15,458 bases of DNA. It comes from Pseudomonadota bacterium. GTDB lineage: Bacteria > Pseudomonadota > Alphaproteobacteria > Rhizobiales > Xanthobacteraceae. The translations under genes and the position numbers were made by a program. The notes beneath the pieces were generated by a model. The model had not been told where the DNA came from and searched no databases. It worked only from the letters and a program-made list of their open reading frames with translations. Positions 7,821 to 14,728 of the stretch are shown one piece after another; the stretch's first letter is position 1; each line of letters begins with the position of its first letter. Location: assembly GCA_021779635.1 (NCBI GenBank), contig JAJYAH010000070.1:1-15458 (forward strand), read 5' to 3'.

Positions 7821-8975
7821 ATGCATCGCAGAACAGTTCTGAAGGGAATGCTTGCGGCGTCGATGGCGGCGACGGGCGGCAAGGCGTTCGCGCAGTCCTC
7901 GGAAATCCGGATCGGCTGCCTGAGCGCAGCCTCCGGACCGGCGGCATTTCTTGGCGCGTCCGAGAAAAACCAGTTCGATTTGATGGTCGAGCAGTTTAAT
8001 GCGCAGGGCGGCATGTCCGGCCACAAGATCGTGCCGTTCTACTACGACACCGAAGGCAACAGCACGAACGCGGCCCAGCAGTTTCGCCGCCTCGCGGAGT
8101 CCGACAAGGTTCATGTCGTCGTCGGTCCCAGCACGACCGGAGAGTCGATGGTGCTCAAGCCGATCGCGGATGAGCTCAAGATCCCGATGATCACTATGAC
8201 GGGAACGGAAGCGCTGGTCGTTCCGCCGACCCGCTACGTATTCAAGGTAGCTCCGACGGATCGGATCGTCTCCGCCCACATGCTATCTTTCGCCAAATCG
8301 AAGGGCTGGAGTAAAGTCGGCATTATTTCTTCCGCCGACGGCTTCGGTCAGGCGGGCGCAGGCTTCCTGAAGTCGAACGCCGAAAAGCTCGGTGTCAAGA
8401 TTGTGCTCGCGGAAGAATTCGGTCCGCGCGATACCGACATGACGCCGCAGATCCTGCGCATTCGCCGTGCTGAAGTCGATGCGATGTTGATCTGGAGCGT
8501 CAATCCCGGCCCGACGATCATCCTGAAGAACGCCGCTGCGTCGGGCTTCAACAAGCCGATCGTGAACAGCTTCGGCGTCGCCAGCACGCAGCTGCTCGAG
8601 CAGGCCGGCGCCACGGCGGAGAACACCTACGTCTCGACGATGCGCCTGCTTTTGCCTGACGATCTCGCGCAAGACGATCCGCTGCGTCCGGTCATCAGCA
8701 AGGTCGCCGCTAACTATCGCGCGCGCTTCAAGGCTCCGGCCACGACCTTTGTCGGCCATCCCTACGACGCCATGACGCTGATCGAGCTGGCGCTGAAGAA
8801 GGCCGGCAAGGCGGATCGAGAAGCTCTCGTGGATGCGATCCATTCGGGCATCAGTTTCCCGGGCTGCAATGGCGAAATGGATTTTTCGGCCGCAAACCCC
8901 GGCGGACAGACAGAGGGGTCGAGGCCCGTCGTGATGGTTCAGATCAAGGCTGGAAAATTCACGATCGCCGAGTGA
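7821..8975 (+). CDS. Periplasmic substrate-binding protein of HAAT-family ABC transporter
   Basis: 384 residues. The N-terminus MHRRTVLKGM with a hydrophobic Ala-rich stretch and likely cleavage AFA|QS at 24/25 looks like a Tat-type signal (RR-x-x-L-K), though Sec export is possible. The mature part has the LivK/peripla_BP_6 pattern: IRIGCLSAASGPAAFLG, then NSTNAAQQFRRLAESDKVHV, then VVGPSTTGESMVLKPIADEL. It captures the ligand for the permeases and ATPases encoded next. A strong GGGAGGA precedes ATG 7821. It sits between the FAD enzyme and livH in the same operon, so the ligand is probably the enzyme substrate or a precursor and not leucine; many HAAT systems in this bacterial group take up aromatic or other organic acids. 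Confidence 0.93.
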   Translation: MHRRTVLKGMLAASMAATGGKAFAQSSEIRIGCLSAASGPAAFLGASEKNQFDLMVEQFNAQGGMSGHKIVPFYYDTEGNSTNAAQQFRRLAESDKVHVVVGPSTTGESMVLKPIADELKIPMITMTGTEALVVPPTRYVFKVAPTDRIVSAHMLSFAKSKGWSKVGIISSADGFGQAGAGFLKSNAEKLGVKIVLAEEFGPRDTDMTPQILRIRRAEVDAMLIWSVNPGPTIILKNAAASGFNKPIVNSFGVASTQLLEQAGATAENTYVSTMRLLLPDDLAQDDPLRPVISKVAANYRARFKAPATTFVGHPYDAMTLIELALKKAGKADREALVDAIHSGISFPGCNGEMDFSAANPGGQTEGSRPVVMVQIKAGKFTIAE

Positions 8976-9000
8976 CTCCAAATCGGGAGGGGATCGTCCC

Positions 9001-9876
9001 ATGAGCGACTTCTTGCAGATATTGATCAGTGGCGGCATCGTCGGTTGCATCTACGCCATGGCGGCCCTCGGTTTCACGATCGTGTTCAACGCAACGCGCG
9101 TCGTGAATTTCGCCAATGGCGAATTCCTCATGCTCGGCAGCTTGGGGCTCGCGGGCGCTATTGCAACAGCGGGTCTTCCCCTTTGGCTCGCCGTTATCGT
9201 GACGATCCTCTGCACAACACTTGTCGGTGTCGCGATGCAGGTGGTCTTGTTGGATCATGTCCGCAGCGCCCACGAGCTCACACTTGTGATGCTAACGATC
9301 GGCACCGGCCTCGCTCTGCGGGGTGCGGCCGCGCTGGTGTTCGGTCGCGAAGTCGCTTTCGTTCAGGATTTCGGCCTGTTTCCGATGATCTTGATCGGAG
9401 ACATCTATGTCATCAGCCAGGGCGTCTGGATCACCCTTACATTGGTCTGTGTCAGCATAGGCTTGTGGTTCTTGTTCGCGCGCACCACCTTCGGCAAGGC
9501 GATGCGGGCGGCCAGCCAGGAGCCGCGGGCTGCCGCGCTGTGTGGGATCGAACCGCGGCGCGCGGCTGCGACGGCCTTCGCCCTTGCGGCCGCACTCGGT
9601 GGTCTTGCCGGCGCGCTGGTGACGCCGATCTCTGCGGCATTCTACGAGAACGGCATCTTTCTGGGGCTGAAGGGCTTTGCAGCCGCGGTCGCAGGCGGGC
9701 TCGGCAATCCGCTGGGCGCAGTCGTGGGTGGGCTGGTCATCGGCATGGTTGAGGCCATGACCGCCGGCTATGTCTCGTCCGGTTACAAGGACGGCGTTGC
9801 GTTCATCGTGCTGCTTTTTGTTCTTCTGCTGCGCCCGACGGGATTGTTCGGCGGAACTTCCGTGAACCGGGTCTGA
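9001..9876 (+). CDS. livH: HAAT-family ABC transporter permease, LivH type
   Basis: 291 residues, strongly hydrophobic, with about eight membrane spans. Family features include GCIYAMAALGFTIVFNATRV near the start and VVNFANGEFLMLG, the LivH-type NFA-GE segment. Near the C-terminus it has GLKGFAAAVAGGLGNPLGAV, a loop with the usual G-GN-GA pattern, ending FIVLLFVLLLRPTGLFG. It forms the inner-membrane channel with the LivM-type partner. GGGAGGGG lies about 9 nt before ATG 9001, and the next gene starts 4 nt after its stop. The substrate is unknown; the symbol reflects family position only. Confidence 0.93.
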   Translation: MSDFLQILISGGIVGCIYAMAALGFTIVFNATRVVNFANGEFLMLGSLGLAGAIATAGLPLWLAVIVTILCTTLVGVAMQVVLLDHVRSAHELTLVMLTIGTGLALRGAAALVFGREVAFVQDFGLFPMILIGDIYVISQGVWITLTLVCVSIGLWFLFARTTFGKAMRAASQEPRAAALCGIEPRRAAATAFALAAALGGLAGALVTPISAAFYENGIFLGLKGFAAAVAGGLGNPLGAVVGGLVIGMVEAMTAGYVSSGYKDGVAFIVLLFVLLLRPTGLFGGTSVNRV

Positions 9877-9880
9877 GATC

Positions 9881-10840
9881 ATGTCCGCTCCCAATTCCGG
9901 CCTGCGGCGCGATCTCCTGCGTCTGCTCGCGCTTATTGCGGTGCTCGTTGTCCTTGAGTTCGTTCTCAAGAGCCAATTTTATCGCAGCACTGTCATTCTC
10001 TCGATGATCTTCGCGATTGCGGCGATTGGCCTGACGCTTCTGATGGGGTTTGCCGGCCAGTTGTCGATTGGGCAGGGCGCCTTCTTCGGCATCGGCGCCT
10101 ATACTGCCGCGCTCGCGCTCCAGCGCCTGGGCCTGCCGACCGTCGGGGCGCTCGCGCTTGCGGCATTGGTTCCGGCGCTGGTCGGCTTTGTCATCGCACG
10201 TCCGATCCTGCGACTCGCAGGCCATAATCTGGCGCTCGCCACGCTTGCTCTCGGGGCCGTCTTCTATGTCGTTGCCACGCAATGGACCGGCATCACCGGC
10301 GGCATCGATCCCGGTATCAACGGTCTGCCGGCCTTGCGATGGTTCGGCTTCGAGCATGGCCGGGTAATCTTCTGGCTGTCCGGGGCTTGCCTCGTACTCT
10401 GCACCGCCGTGGCCCTGATGCTGGTCGACGGACGCTTCGGCCGGGCGTTGAAGGCTGTGAAGACGTCGGAGATCGTTGCAAGCTGCACCGGCATCGATGT
10501 GGCCCGGACGAAGGCGGTGGTGTTCGCGATCGCTGCAGGTTTCGCCGGCCTGTCCGGAGCTCTGTTCGGGCTGTTTCTGCGCTCTTTCAACGCGACATCT
10601 TTCAACATCAGCCTGTCGATGGAACTTCTGATGATGGTGATCGTGGGATCGCTAACCACGATCTGGGGTGCTCTGTTCGGTGCTCTGGCAATCGTGGTCC
10701 TGCCGAATCTTCTTGAAGGTTTCGATCACGCCAAATTGCTGATCTATGGATTGATGATGGTCGCTGTCATGATGTTCGCGCCCGACGGTCTCGCAGAAAC
10801 CGTGGCCCGGCTGTTCACCAGGCGGAGGGCGGTGTTGTGA
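9881..10840 (+). CDS. livM: HAAT-family ABC transporter permease, LivM type
   Basis: 319 residues with about nine membrane spans. The LivM-type block GFAGQLSIGQGAFFGIGAYT is near residues 57-76, followed by the spans containing LALATLALGAVFYVV. The C-terminal region has AIAAGFAGLSGALFGLF, then a loop with MVIVGSLTTIWGALFGA, ending MMFAPDGLAETVARLF. It is the second membrane subunit. ATG 9881 lies 4 nt after the livH stop with no strong ribosome-binding site, so translation is probably coupled. Its last codons overlap the livG GTG start by 4 nt. Confidence 0.93.
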   Translation: MSAPNSGLRRDLLRLLALIAVLVVLEFVLKSQFYRSTVILSMIFAIAAIGLTLLMGFAGQLSIGQGAFFGIGAYTAALALQRLGLPTVGALALAALVPALVGFVIARPILRLAGHNLALATLALGAVFYVVATQWTGITGGIDPGINGLPALRWFGFEHGRVIFWLSGACLVLCTAVALMLVDGRFGRALKAVKTSEIVASCTGIDVARTKAVVFAIAAGFAGLSGALFGLFLRSFNATSFNISLSMELLMMVIVGSLTTIWGALFGALAIVVLPNLLEGFDHAKLLIYGLMMVAVMMFAPDGLAETVARLFTRRRAVL

Positions 10841-11628
10841 CCGCGACGCTTTCGCTTCACGGGATCTCGAAGTCGTTTGGCGGATTAAATGCGGTCGAAG
10901 ACGTCTCGTTCGATCTGCCGCCGGCCGTCGTTACGGCGTTGATTGGCCCCAACGGTGCTGGAAAATCAACGATCATCAACCTCATTGCCGGGATCTTCGC
11001 GCCCAATGGCGGCCGGGTCATGCTCTGCGAGACCGACATTACTGCGCTGCCTATGTTCCGCCGCGCATGTCTCGGTGTGGCGCGAACCTATCAGACGCCG
11101 CAAATGATCCACGGCCTCGATGCGCTAGGAAACGTCATGGCCGGCGCCTATCGCTTCGGCAGTCATGGACTGCTGACGACGATCTTCATGCCGTGGGTGG
11201 TCGCCAGGGAGAATTCGGAGATGGCCGAACGCGCCGCTGCGGCGCTGCGTAAGGCCGCGGTGCCGGAAATCTGGTGGGACCGCCGCGCCGTCGATCTGCC
11301 GTACGGCATTCAGAGGCGTGTCGAGATCGCGCGGGCGATCGCGCAGGGACCGAAGATTCTGATGCTCGACGAGCCTGCGGCAGGTCTCAATCCTGCCGAG
11401 ACCGCCGAGATCGGCGAGTTGCTCATCGAGATCGCCACCGACGGCGTCGCGGTGCTGCTCGTCGAGCACGACATGCCTCTGGTGATGTCGACGGCAACCC
11501 AGGTTGTGGTGGTGAATTTCGGCCGCCGGCTTGCGGTTGGCAGTCCGACGCAGATCATGGCCAACCCCGAAGTTGTTGCGGCATATCTCGGCGCCGATGT
11601 GAGCGCGGATGATGAGGTCTTCGCATGA
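10837..11628 (+). CDS. livG: HAAT-family ABC transporter ATP-binding protein, LivG type
   Basis: 263 residues. The Walker A GPNGAGKST is at 37-45, the ABC signature region LPYGIQRRVEIARA starts near 154, the Walker B ILMLDEP has D178/E179, and the switch is H211 (LLVEHD). The LivG signature is normally YGQQRR; here the first Gln is Ile, a mild variation. The GTG start overlaps the livM stop in GTGA, and the end overlaps livF in ATGA, so the three genes are translationally coupled. It powers import together with LivF. Confidence 0.93.
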   Translation: MTATLSLHGISKSFGGLNAVEDVSFDLPPAVVTALIGPNGAGKSTIINLIAGIFAPNGGRVMLCETDITALPMFRRACLGVARTYQTPQMIHGLDALGNVMAGAYRFGSHGLLTTIFMPWVVARENSEMAERAAAALRKAAVPEIWWDRRAVDLPYGIQRRVEIARAIAQGPKILMLDEPAAGLNPAETAEIGELLIEIATDGVAVLLVEHDMPLVMSTATQVVVVNFGRRLAVGSPTQIMANPEVVAAYLGADVSADDEVFA

Positions 11629-12353
11629 CGGGTCTTTTGCGATTGGACAATCTCGTCGCCGGATACGGTTCGCTAACGGTGCTGAAGGGCCTGTCGCTCA
11701 GCGTCGCGAAGGGCGAGATCGTCGGGTTGGTCGGCGCCAACGGCGCGGGCAAGTCAACGCTTTTGAATGCAATTTCCGGCGTCATCCCGATGCGCAGCGG
11801 CAGCATCCTGTTTGATGGCGAAAATCTTGGCGGCCGTCGTGCCGCCGCTATTGCGCGCGCGGGATTGCGGCATGTGCCGGAAGGACGCCGCGTCTTTGCC
11901 GAGCTTTCGGTTGAGGACAATCTTCGGCTCGGCGCCTATGGCACGCGCAACGACGGGATCGAAAAGCGATTGCCGGAAATCTTCGAGATGTTTCCGCGTC
12001 TCGTCGAGCGCCGTCACCAGGCGGCGGGCACTATGTCGGGCGGCGAGCAGCAGATGCTCGCAATCGGTCGCGCGTTGATGGCCAAACCCCGTCTTCTGAT
12101 GCTGGATGAGCCATCGATGGGACTGGCGCCTTTGGTGGTGGCGGAGATTTTCCGGCTCATCCGGTCGTTGCGCGACGATTTCGGTCTCGGCATTCTGCTG
12201 GTCGAGCAGAATGCCCGGGCCGCTTTGCGGGTCTCGGATCGCGCCTGTGTGATGGCGCTTGGACGTTTCGAACTGGAAGGCACCGGACGGGAATTGCTTC
12301 GTAATCCCGCTGTCACGCAGGCATTTCTTGGGGCGGTACCAAGGCCGGTGTGA
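11625..12353 (+). CDS. livF: HAAT-family ABC transporter ATP-binding protein, LivF type
   Basis: 242 residues. The Walker A GANGAGKST is at 37-45, a canonical signature MSGGEQQMLAIGRALM starts near 137, and the Walker B LLMLDEP has D161/E162. The LivF-type switch LVEQN has Gln where LivG has His. The middle contains GLRHVPEGRRVFAELSVEDN, typical of LivF. It starts inside the last codons of livG (ATGA overlap). It is the last intact gene of the operon; no clear hairpin-plus-T terminator follows, consistent with transcription having continued into the truncated gene at 12420. Confidence 0.93.
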   Translation: MTGLLRLDNLVAGYGSLTVLKGLSLSVAKGEIVGLVGANGAGKSTLLNAISGVIPMRSGSILFDGENLGGRRAAAIARAGLRHVPEGRRVFAELSVEDNLRLGAYGTRNDGIEKRLPEIFEMFPRLVERRHQAAGTMSGGEQQMLAIGRALMAKPRLLMLDEPSMGLAPLVVAEIFRLIRSLRDDFGLGILLVEQNARAALRVSDRACVMALGRFELEGTGRELLRNPAVTQAFLGAVPRPV

Positions 12354-12419
12354 AAGTTCCGACCGAACCTGGAGCAAATCAAACGACCGCGGATCGCGTG
12401 CAGTAGGCCGGGGAGCAGC

Positions 12420-12746
12420 ATGACCACATTGCAGCAGCAACACTCGATCGATTTCCAGTCGTTCGTGTTTGACTATGCTCGCGGGTTTGACGAAGCGCGC
12501 GGCCTCGGCCGGCCGCAGATCGGGACCGCCGGGCGCGACCTCGAAATGTGGCGCGCGCTTGAGGGCAAAGCGACGTCAAGTCGGCTGAAATCGAACGCGA
12601 GGCACTCTTGCCCGCCGCCGCTCAGGGGCGGCGTCGGGTCAGTCGGCGTAGCGGGCGCAAAAGAGCGCTTGGCACAAGGGCTCCGATCACGTTGCCTCAA
12701 GGGCCGAACCAGCGATGGTCGCTCGACTTCGTCAGCGATACCCTGA
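12420..12746 (+). pseudogene. 5' fragment of an unrecognised operon gene, cut by IS3 remnant
   Basis: ATG 12420 follows livF by 66 nt and has GGGGAG a few nt upstream, as expected for another operon gene. The first 50 or so residues (MTTLQQQHSIDFQSFVFDYA, then GRPQIGTAGRDLEMWRALEG) look like normal protein, with operon-like codon use. From about 12570 the frame enters IS3-derived sequence and becomes low-complexity, running to a chance stop at 12746. I do not recognise the family. By context it was probably an enzyme or accessory protein of the same pathway. An alternative is that the whole ORF is spurious. Confidence 0.45.
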
Positions 12747-13216
12747 CCGACAGCGGGCGGTTTCGTATGCTGGCCGTAGTGGACGATTTCACCCGGGAGT
12801 GCGTCGCATTGGTCGCCGACACCTCGCTCTCGGGCGCCTGGGTAGGCCGTGAGCTTGATACGGCGATCGCCCGGAGCGGGCGTCCCCTTACGATCGTCAG
12901 CGACAACGGAACTGAGTTCACCAGCATGGCCATCTTGAGCTGGTCTCAGCAGACAAGGATCGAATGGCACTATATCGCTCCGGGCAAACTCGATCATGCC
13001 CGCGAGTTGCTCGCTGATTGGCTGTACGACTACAACACCGTCCGTCCGCACAGCGGGATCGGCAATCTGCCACCGGCAACCTACGCAAAGCTCAACGCTT
13101 CCGATATGCAACGGGACGGAGCGTTTGAGCTAACCTGGGGCTCCGCGCCCCGTCCCGTTGCATCACCGAGCCATACAGGCTCAAATGAGAACGGGATTCT
13201 GCCCATCGTTGGATGA
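12563..13216 (+). pseudogene. IS3-family transposase OrfB fragment lacking catalytic Glu
   Basis: Open frame ending at TGA 13214-13216. Clear IS3-type integrase core: RRSGRKRALGTRAPITLPQG, then QRWSLDFVSDTLTDSG with the first catalytic Asp, then IVSDNGTEFTSMAILSW with the second. After the IAPGK motif, the stretch that normally reads like QNAFIESFNGRLRDE, carrying the third catalytic residue, is absent, and the protein jumps at about 12988 to LDHARELLADWLYDYNTVRP, HSGIGNLPPATYAKL and an ordinary C-terminus with GSAPRPVASPSH. The loss is in frame and about 26 codons long by comparison with the family as I know it. The N-terminal half of OrfB is also missing. The protein cannot be an active DDE transposase. 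Confidence 0.8.
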
Positions 13217-13234
13217 AGCTTGGGGCTCAGGTCA
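12575..13234 (+). mobile_element. IS3-family remnant, left end missing
   Basis: Contains the 3' part of an IS3-type orfB and a plausible right terminus GGGGCTCAGGTCA ending near 13234; its reverse complement, TGACCTGAGCCCC, begins with TGA as is usual for the IS407-like group of IS3 elements. No matching left terminus is visible within 700 bp upstream, and the 5' half of orfB and all of orfA are absent. The left limit is approximate: it is where operon-like coding ends and IS homology begins. Confidence 0.7.
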
Positions 13235-13264
13235 CTCTCATAGGGACGATATGAGTAACGAAGA

Positions 13265-13294
13265 CTGATACCGTCTCATCTGCCCTGTTATAAT
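13265..13294 (+). promoter_or_regulatory. Candidate sigma70-type promoter downstream of IS3 remnant
   Basis: A consensus TATAAT at 13289-13294 has CTGATA (4 of 6 to TTGACA) 18 bp upstream at 13265-13270. It lies about 30 bp outside the IS3 right end and points toward the small ORF at 13307 and the SDR gene at 13532. A perfect -10 is uncommon in GC-rich sequence like this, but the -35 is only fair. Confidence 0.35.
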
Positions 13295-13306
13295 ATGGAG
13301 AGCAAT

Positions 13307-13453
13307 ATGCACGTGCTCACGCCGAACCCTCTCCCCATCGAAAGCCGCTCGTCGGTCGTAAAGGACAATATGTCTGGCCTCGGTTGTCCGACGCCGTTGC
13401 TGCCGACCGCCCGAGCTCGCATCAGGGACCTTTGCTGGCGTGATCGCGCGTGA
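13307..13453 (+). CDS. Possible 48-residue ORF of unknown function
   Basis: ATG 13307 with GGAG about 6 nt upstream, directly after a promoter-like sequence; TGA at 13451-13453. The product (MHVLTPNPLPIESRSSVVKD, then NMSGLGCPTPLLPTAR) has no signal peptide, membrane segment or motif I recognise. It could be a leader peptide, the N-terminal stub of a gene lost when IS elements rearranged the region, or chance. Its stop lies inside the hairpin at 13434-13460. Confidence 0.2.
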   Translation: MHVLTPNPLPIESRSSVVKDNMSGLGCPTPLLPTARARIRDLCWRDRA

Positions 13454-13460
13454 CGCCAGC
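13434..13460. repeat. 8-bp inverted repeat, 11-nt loop, upstream of second SDR
   Basis: GCTGGCGT at 13434-13441 and ACGCCAGC at 13453-13460 are perfect complements. No T-run follows on either strand, so a Rho-independent terminator is unlikely; a regulator site or mRNA structure in the leader of the SDR gene is possible. Confidence 0.35.
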
Positions 13461-13531
13461 ACGACGCCGAGTAGCCAGATGCAACCTCGAACGAACGCGT
13501 ATGCGACTCTGTTGAATTGGAGGACGAGACT

Positions 13532-14338
13532 TTGGCTCAAGATGCAAATTTGGATGTGACGCCGACGATAGGAAACATGTTGTACCCTAATCTGCTGAAG
13601 GGAAACGTCGCGGTCGTGACGGGGGCCGCACAGGGAAATGGCGCGGCGATCGCGCGCGGCCTGGCCCGATATGGTGCACGAATCGCGGTGGCGGATCGCG
13701 ATGAGCAAGGCGCGCGAGCAGTTGCGGACTCCATTACGGAGAATGGCGGCGAAGCATCAGCCCTTCATCTGAATGTGGCTGATATGGAGGGATGCGAGCG
13801 AGGCGCTGCGGCGATCGCGCGCGAACTCGGCCCGGCGTCGATCCTCGTCAACAATGCCGGAATCGTTCGCCGCGTTGGAATTGAGGAGAACATCTTCCTC
13901 GACTCGGTCAAGGACCAGTTCTCCGTCAATGCGCTGGGCTCGGCCCAGATGGTCAAGGCGCTATTGCCGCAACTGCGCGAAACGCGGGGACGCATTGTCA
14001 ATATCGGCTCGATCGCGAGCTTCAACGCGACCACTGGCGGCATCGGCTATGGCCTGTCGAAGGGCGGCGTCCTGTTGATGACGAAGACGATGGCGGCCGA
14101 ACTGGCGCAGTATGGCATCCGTGTTAATGGCATCGCCCCGGGCATCATCATCACGCCCATGACGGAGCCGACGCGCAACAATGCTGGTGTGGCGGCTCGT
14201 TATCTGGAGCATATCCCGCTCAATCGTTTCGGGGAGGCCGATGAGTTGGTCGGTCCCGTCGTGTTCCTCGTCTCGACCCTGTCCTCATATGTTACAGGCG
14301 TGATGCTGCCGGTTGATGGCGGCTACCTGGCGATCTGA
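13532..14338 (+). CDS. Short-chain dehydrogenase/reductase (SDR), second copy
   Basis: 268 residues from TTG 13532, chosen because GGAGGA at 13519-13524 sits 7 nt upstream; TTG 13517 is also in frame but overlaps that site, and ATG 13577 is a third option. Classical SDR: TGAAQGNGAAIARGLA starts at residue 30, then VNNAG, NIGSIAS with S160, YGLSK with Y173 and K177, VNGIAPGIIITP, and the end PVDGGYLAI. It therefore has the full catalytic set for NAD(P)-dependent alcohol/ketone chemistry. It shares with the SDR at 5204-6022 the same nucleotide-binding loop, IVNI-SIASF block, PG-I-TP-T block and C-terminus, and is best seen as its paralogue. It stands alone between IS3 and IS630 debris, 1.2 kb beyond livF, perhaps once part of the same operon. 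Confidence 0.88.
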   Translation: MAQDANLDVTPTIGNMLYPNLLKGNVAVVTGAAQGNGAAIARGLARYGARIAVADRDEQGARAVADSITENGGEASALHLNVADMEGCERGAAAIARELGPASILVNNAGIVRRVGIEENIFLDSVKDQFSVNALGSAQMVKALLPQLRETRGRIVNIGSIASFNATTGGIGYGLSKGGVLLMTKTMAAELAQYGIRVNGIAPGIIITPMTEPTRNNAGVAARYLEHIPLNRFGEADELVGPVVFLVSTLSSYVTGVMLPVDGGYLAI

Positions 14339-14370
14339 GAGCGTTGCAGGGCTGAAACGTCGCAATAGCT

Positions 14371-14613
14371 TCAGCCGACCCAAACTTCGAAAGGTTCGCG
14401 TGACTGCCTGCGCGCGGATGCAGACCTTTGCGCTGCCATGACACAAAGAATGTTCGAAGGGTTGACGCTGCTCGTCGCAACGCAGCCCGGGACGTCCAAA
14501 GCCTCCGCAAGAAGCAGCGATAGGTCCTCGCGAAACGTACGAGAGCCGTCAGCGATAAAGCTATTGCCGCGAACGGTGTTTACAATAGCAGCGCGACAAG
14601 CGGGTGAATCTGA
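14371..14613 (-). other. Gene-poor stretch with a protein-like open frame, possible gene remnant
   Basis: The 390 bp between the second SDR and the IS630 transposase hold no complete gene. On the minus strand an 80-codon open frame without a convincing start reads like real protein (AIVNTVRGNSFIADGSRTFR, then LSLLLAEALDVPGCVATSSV) and ends at the complement of 14371-14373. It is preceded by a stop (complement of 14614-14616), so at most it is an internal or C-terminal fragment. I cannot name a family. Confidence 0.25.
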
Positions 14614-14652
14614 TTACAGAGTGATCGCAAGCACATATGATACCAACGGCCC

Positions 14653-14700
14653 GAAACTGTGACTCATTAGGGATTCCCAAATCAGTGAAACTCTGACTCG
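14653..14700 (+). repeat. Pair of 14-bp direct repeats at the IS630 left end
   Basis: GAAACTGTGACTCA at 14653-14666 and GAAACTCTGACTCG at 14687-14700 match at 12 of 14 positions, 34 bp start to start. Repeated subterminal motifs in Tc1/mariner/IS630 relatives can be transposase binding sites. Between them lies the small palindrome GGGATTCCC. Confidence 0.55.
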
Positions 14701-14728
14701 ATGCTGGCTTTTGAGAGGAGCGGCATCG

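Noticed and set aside
11296..11337. LivG signature with Ile instead of the first Gln (YGIQRR)
   Set aside because: A mild substitution in a variable position of this subfamily; Walker motifs and the His switch are intact, so no loss of function is implied.
13434..13460. Hairpin considered as a Rho-independent terminator
   Set aside because: No T-rich tract follows on either strand, so it is listed only as an inverted repeat.
14669..14680. GGGATTCCC palindrome as an operator
   Set aside because: It lies within the IS630 terminal region and is better explained as part of the element's end.
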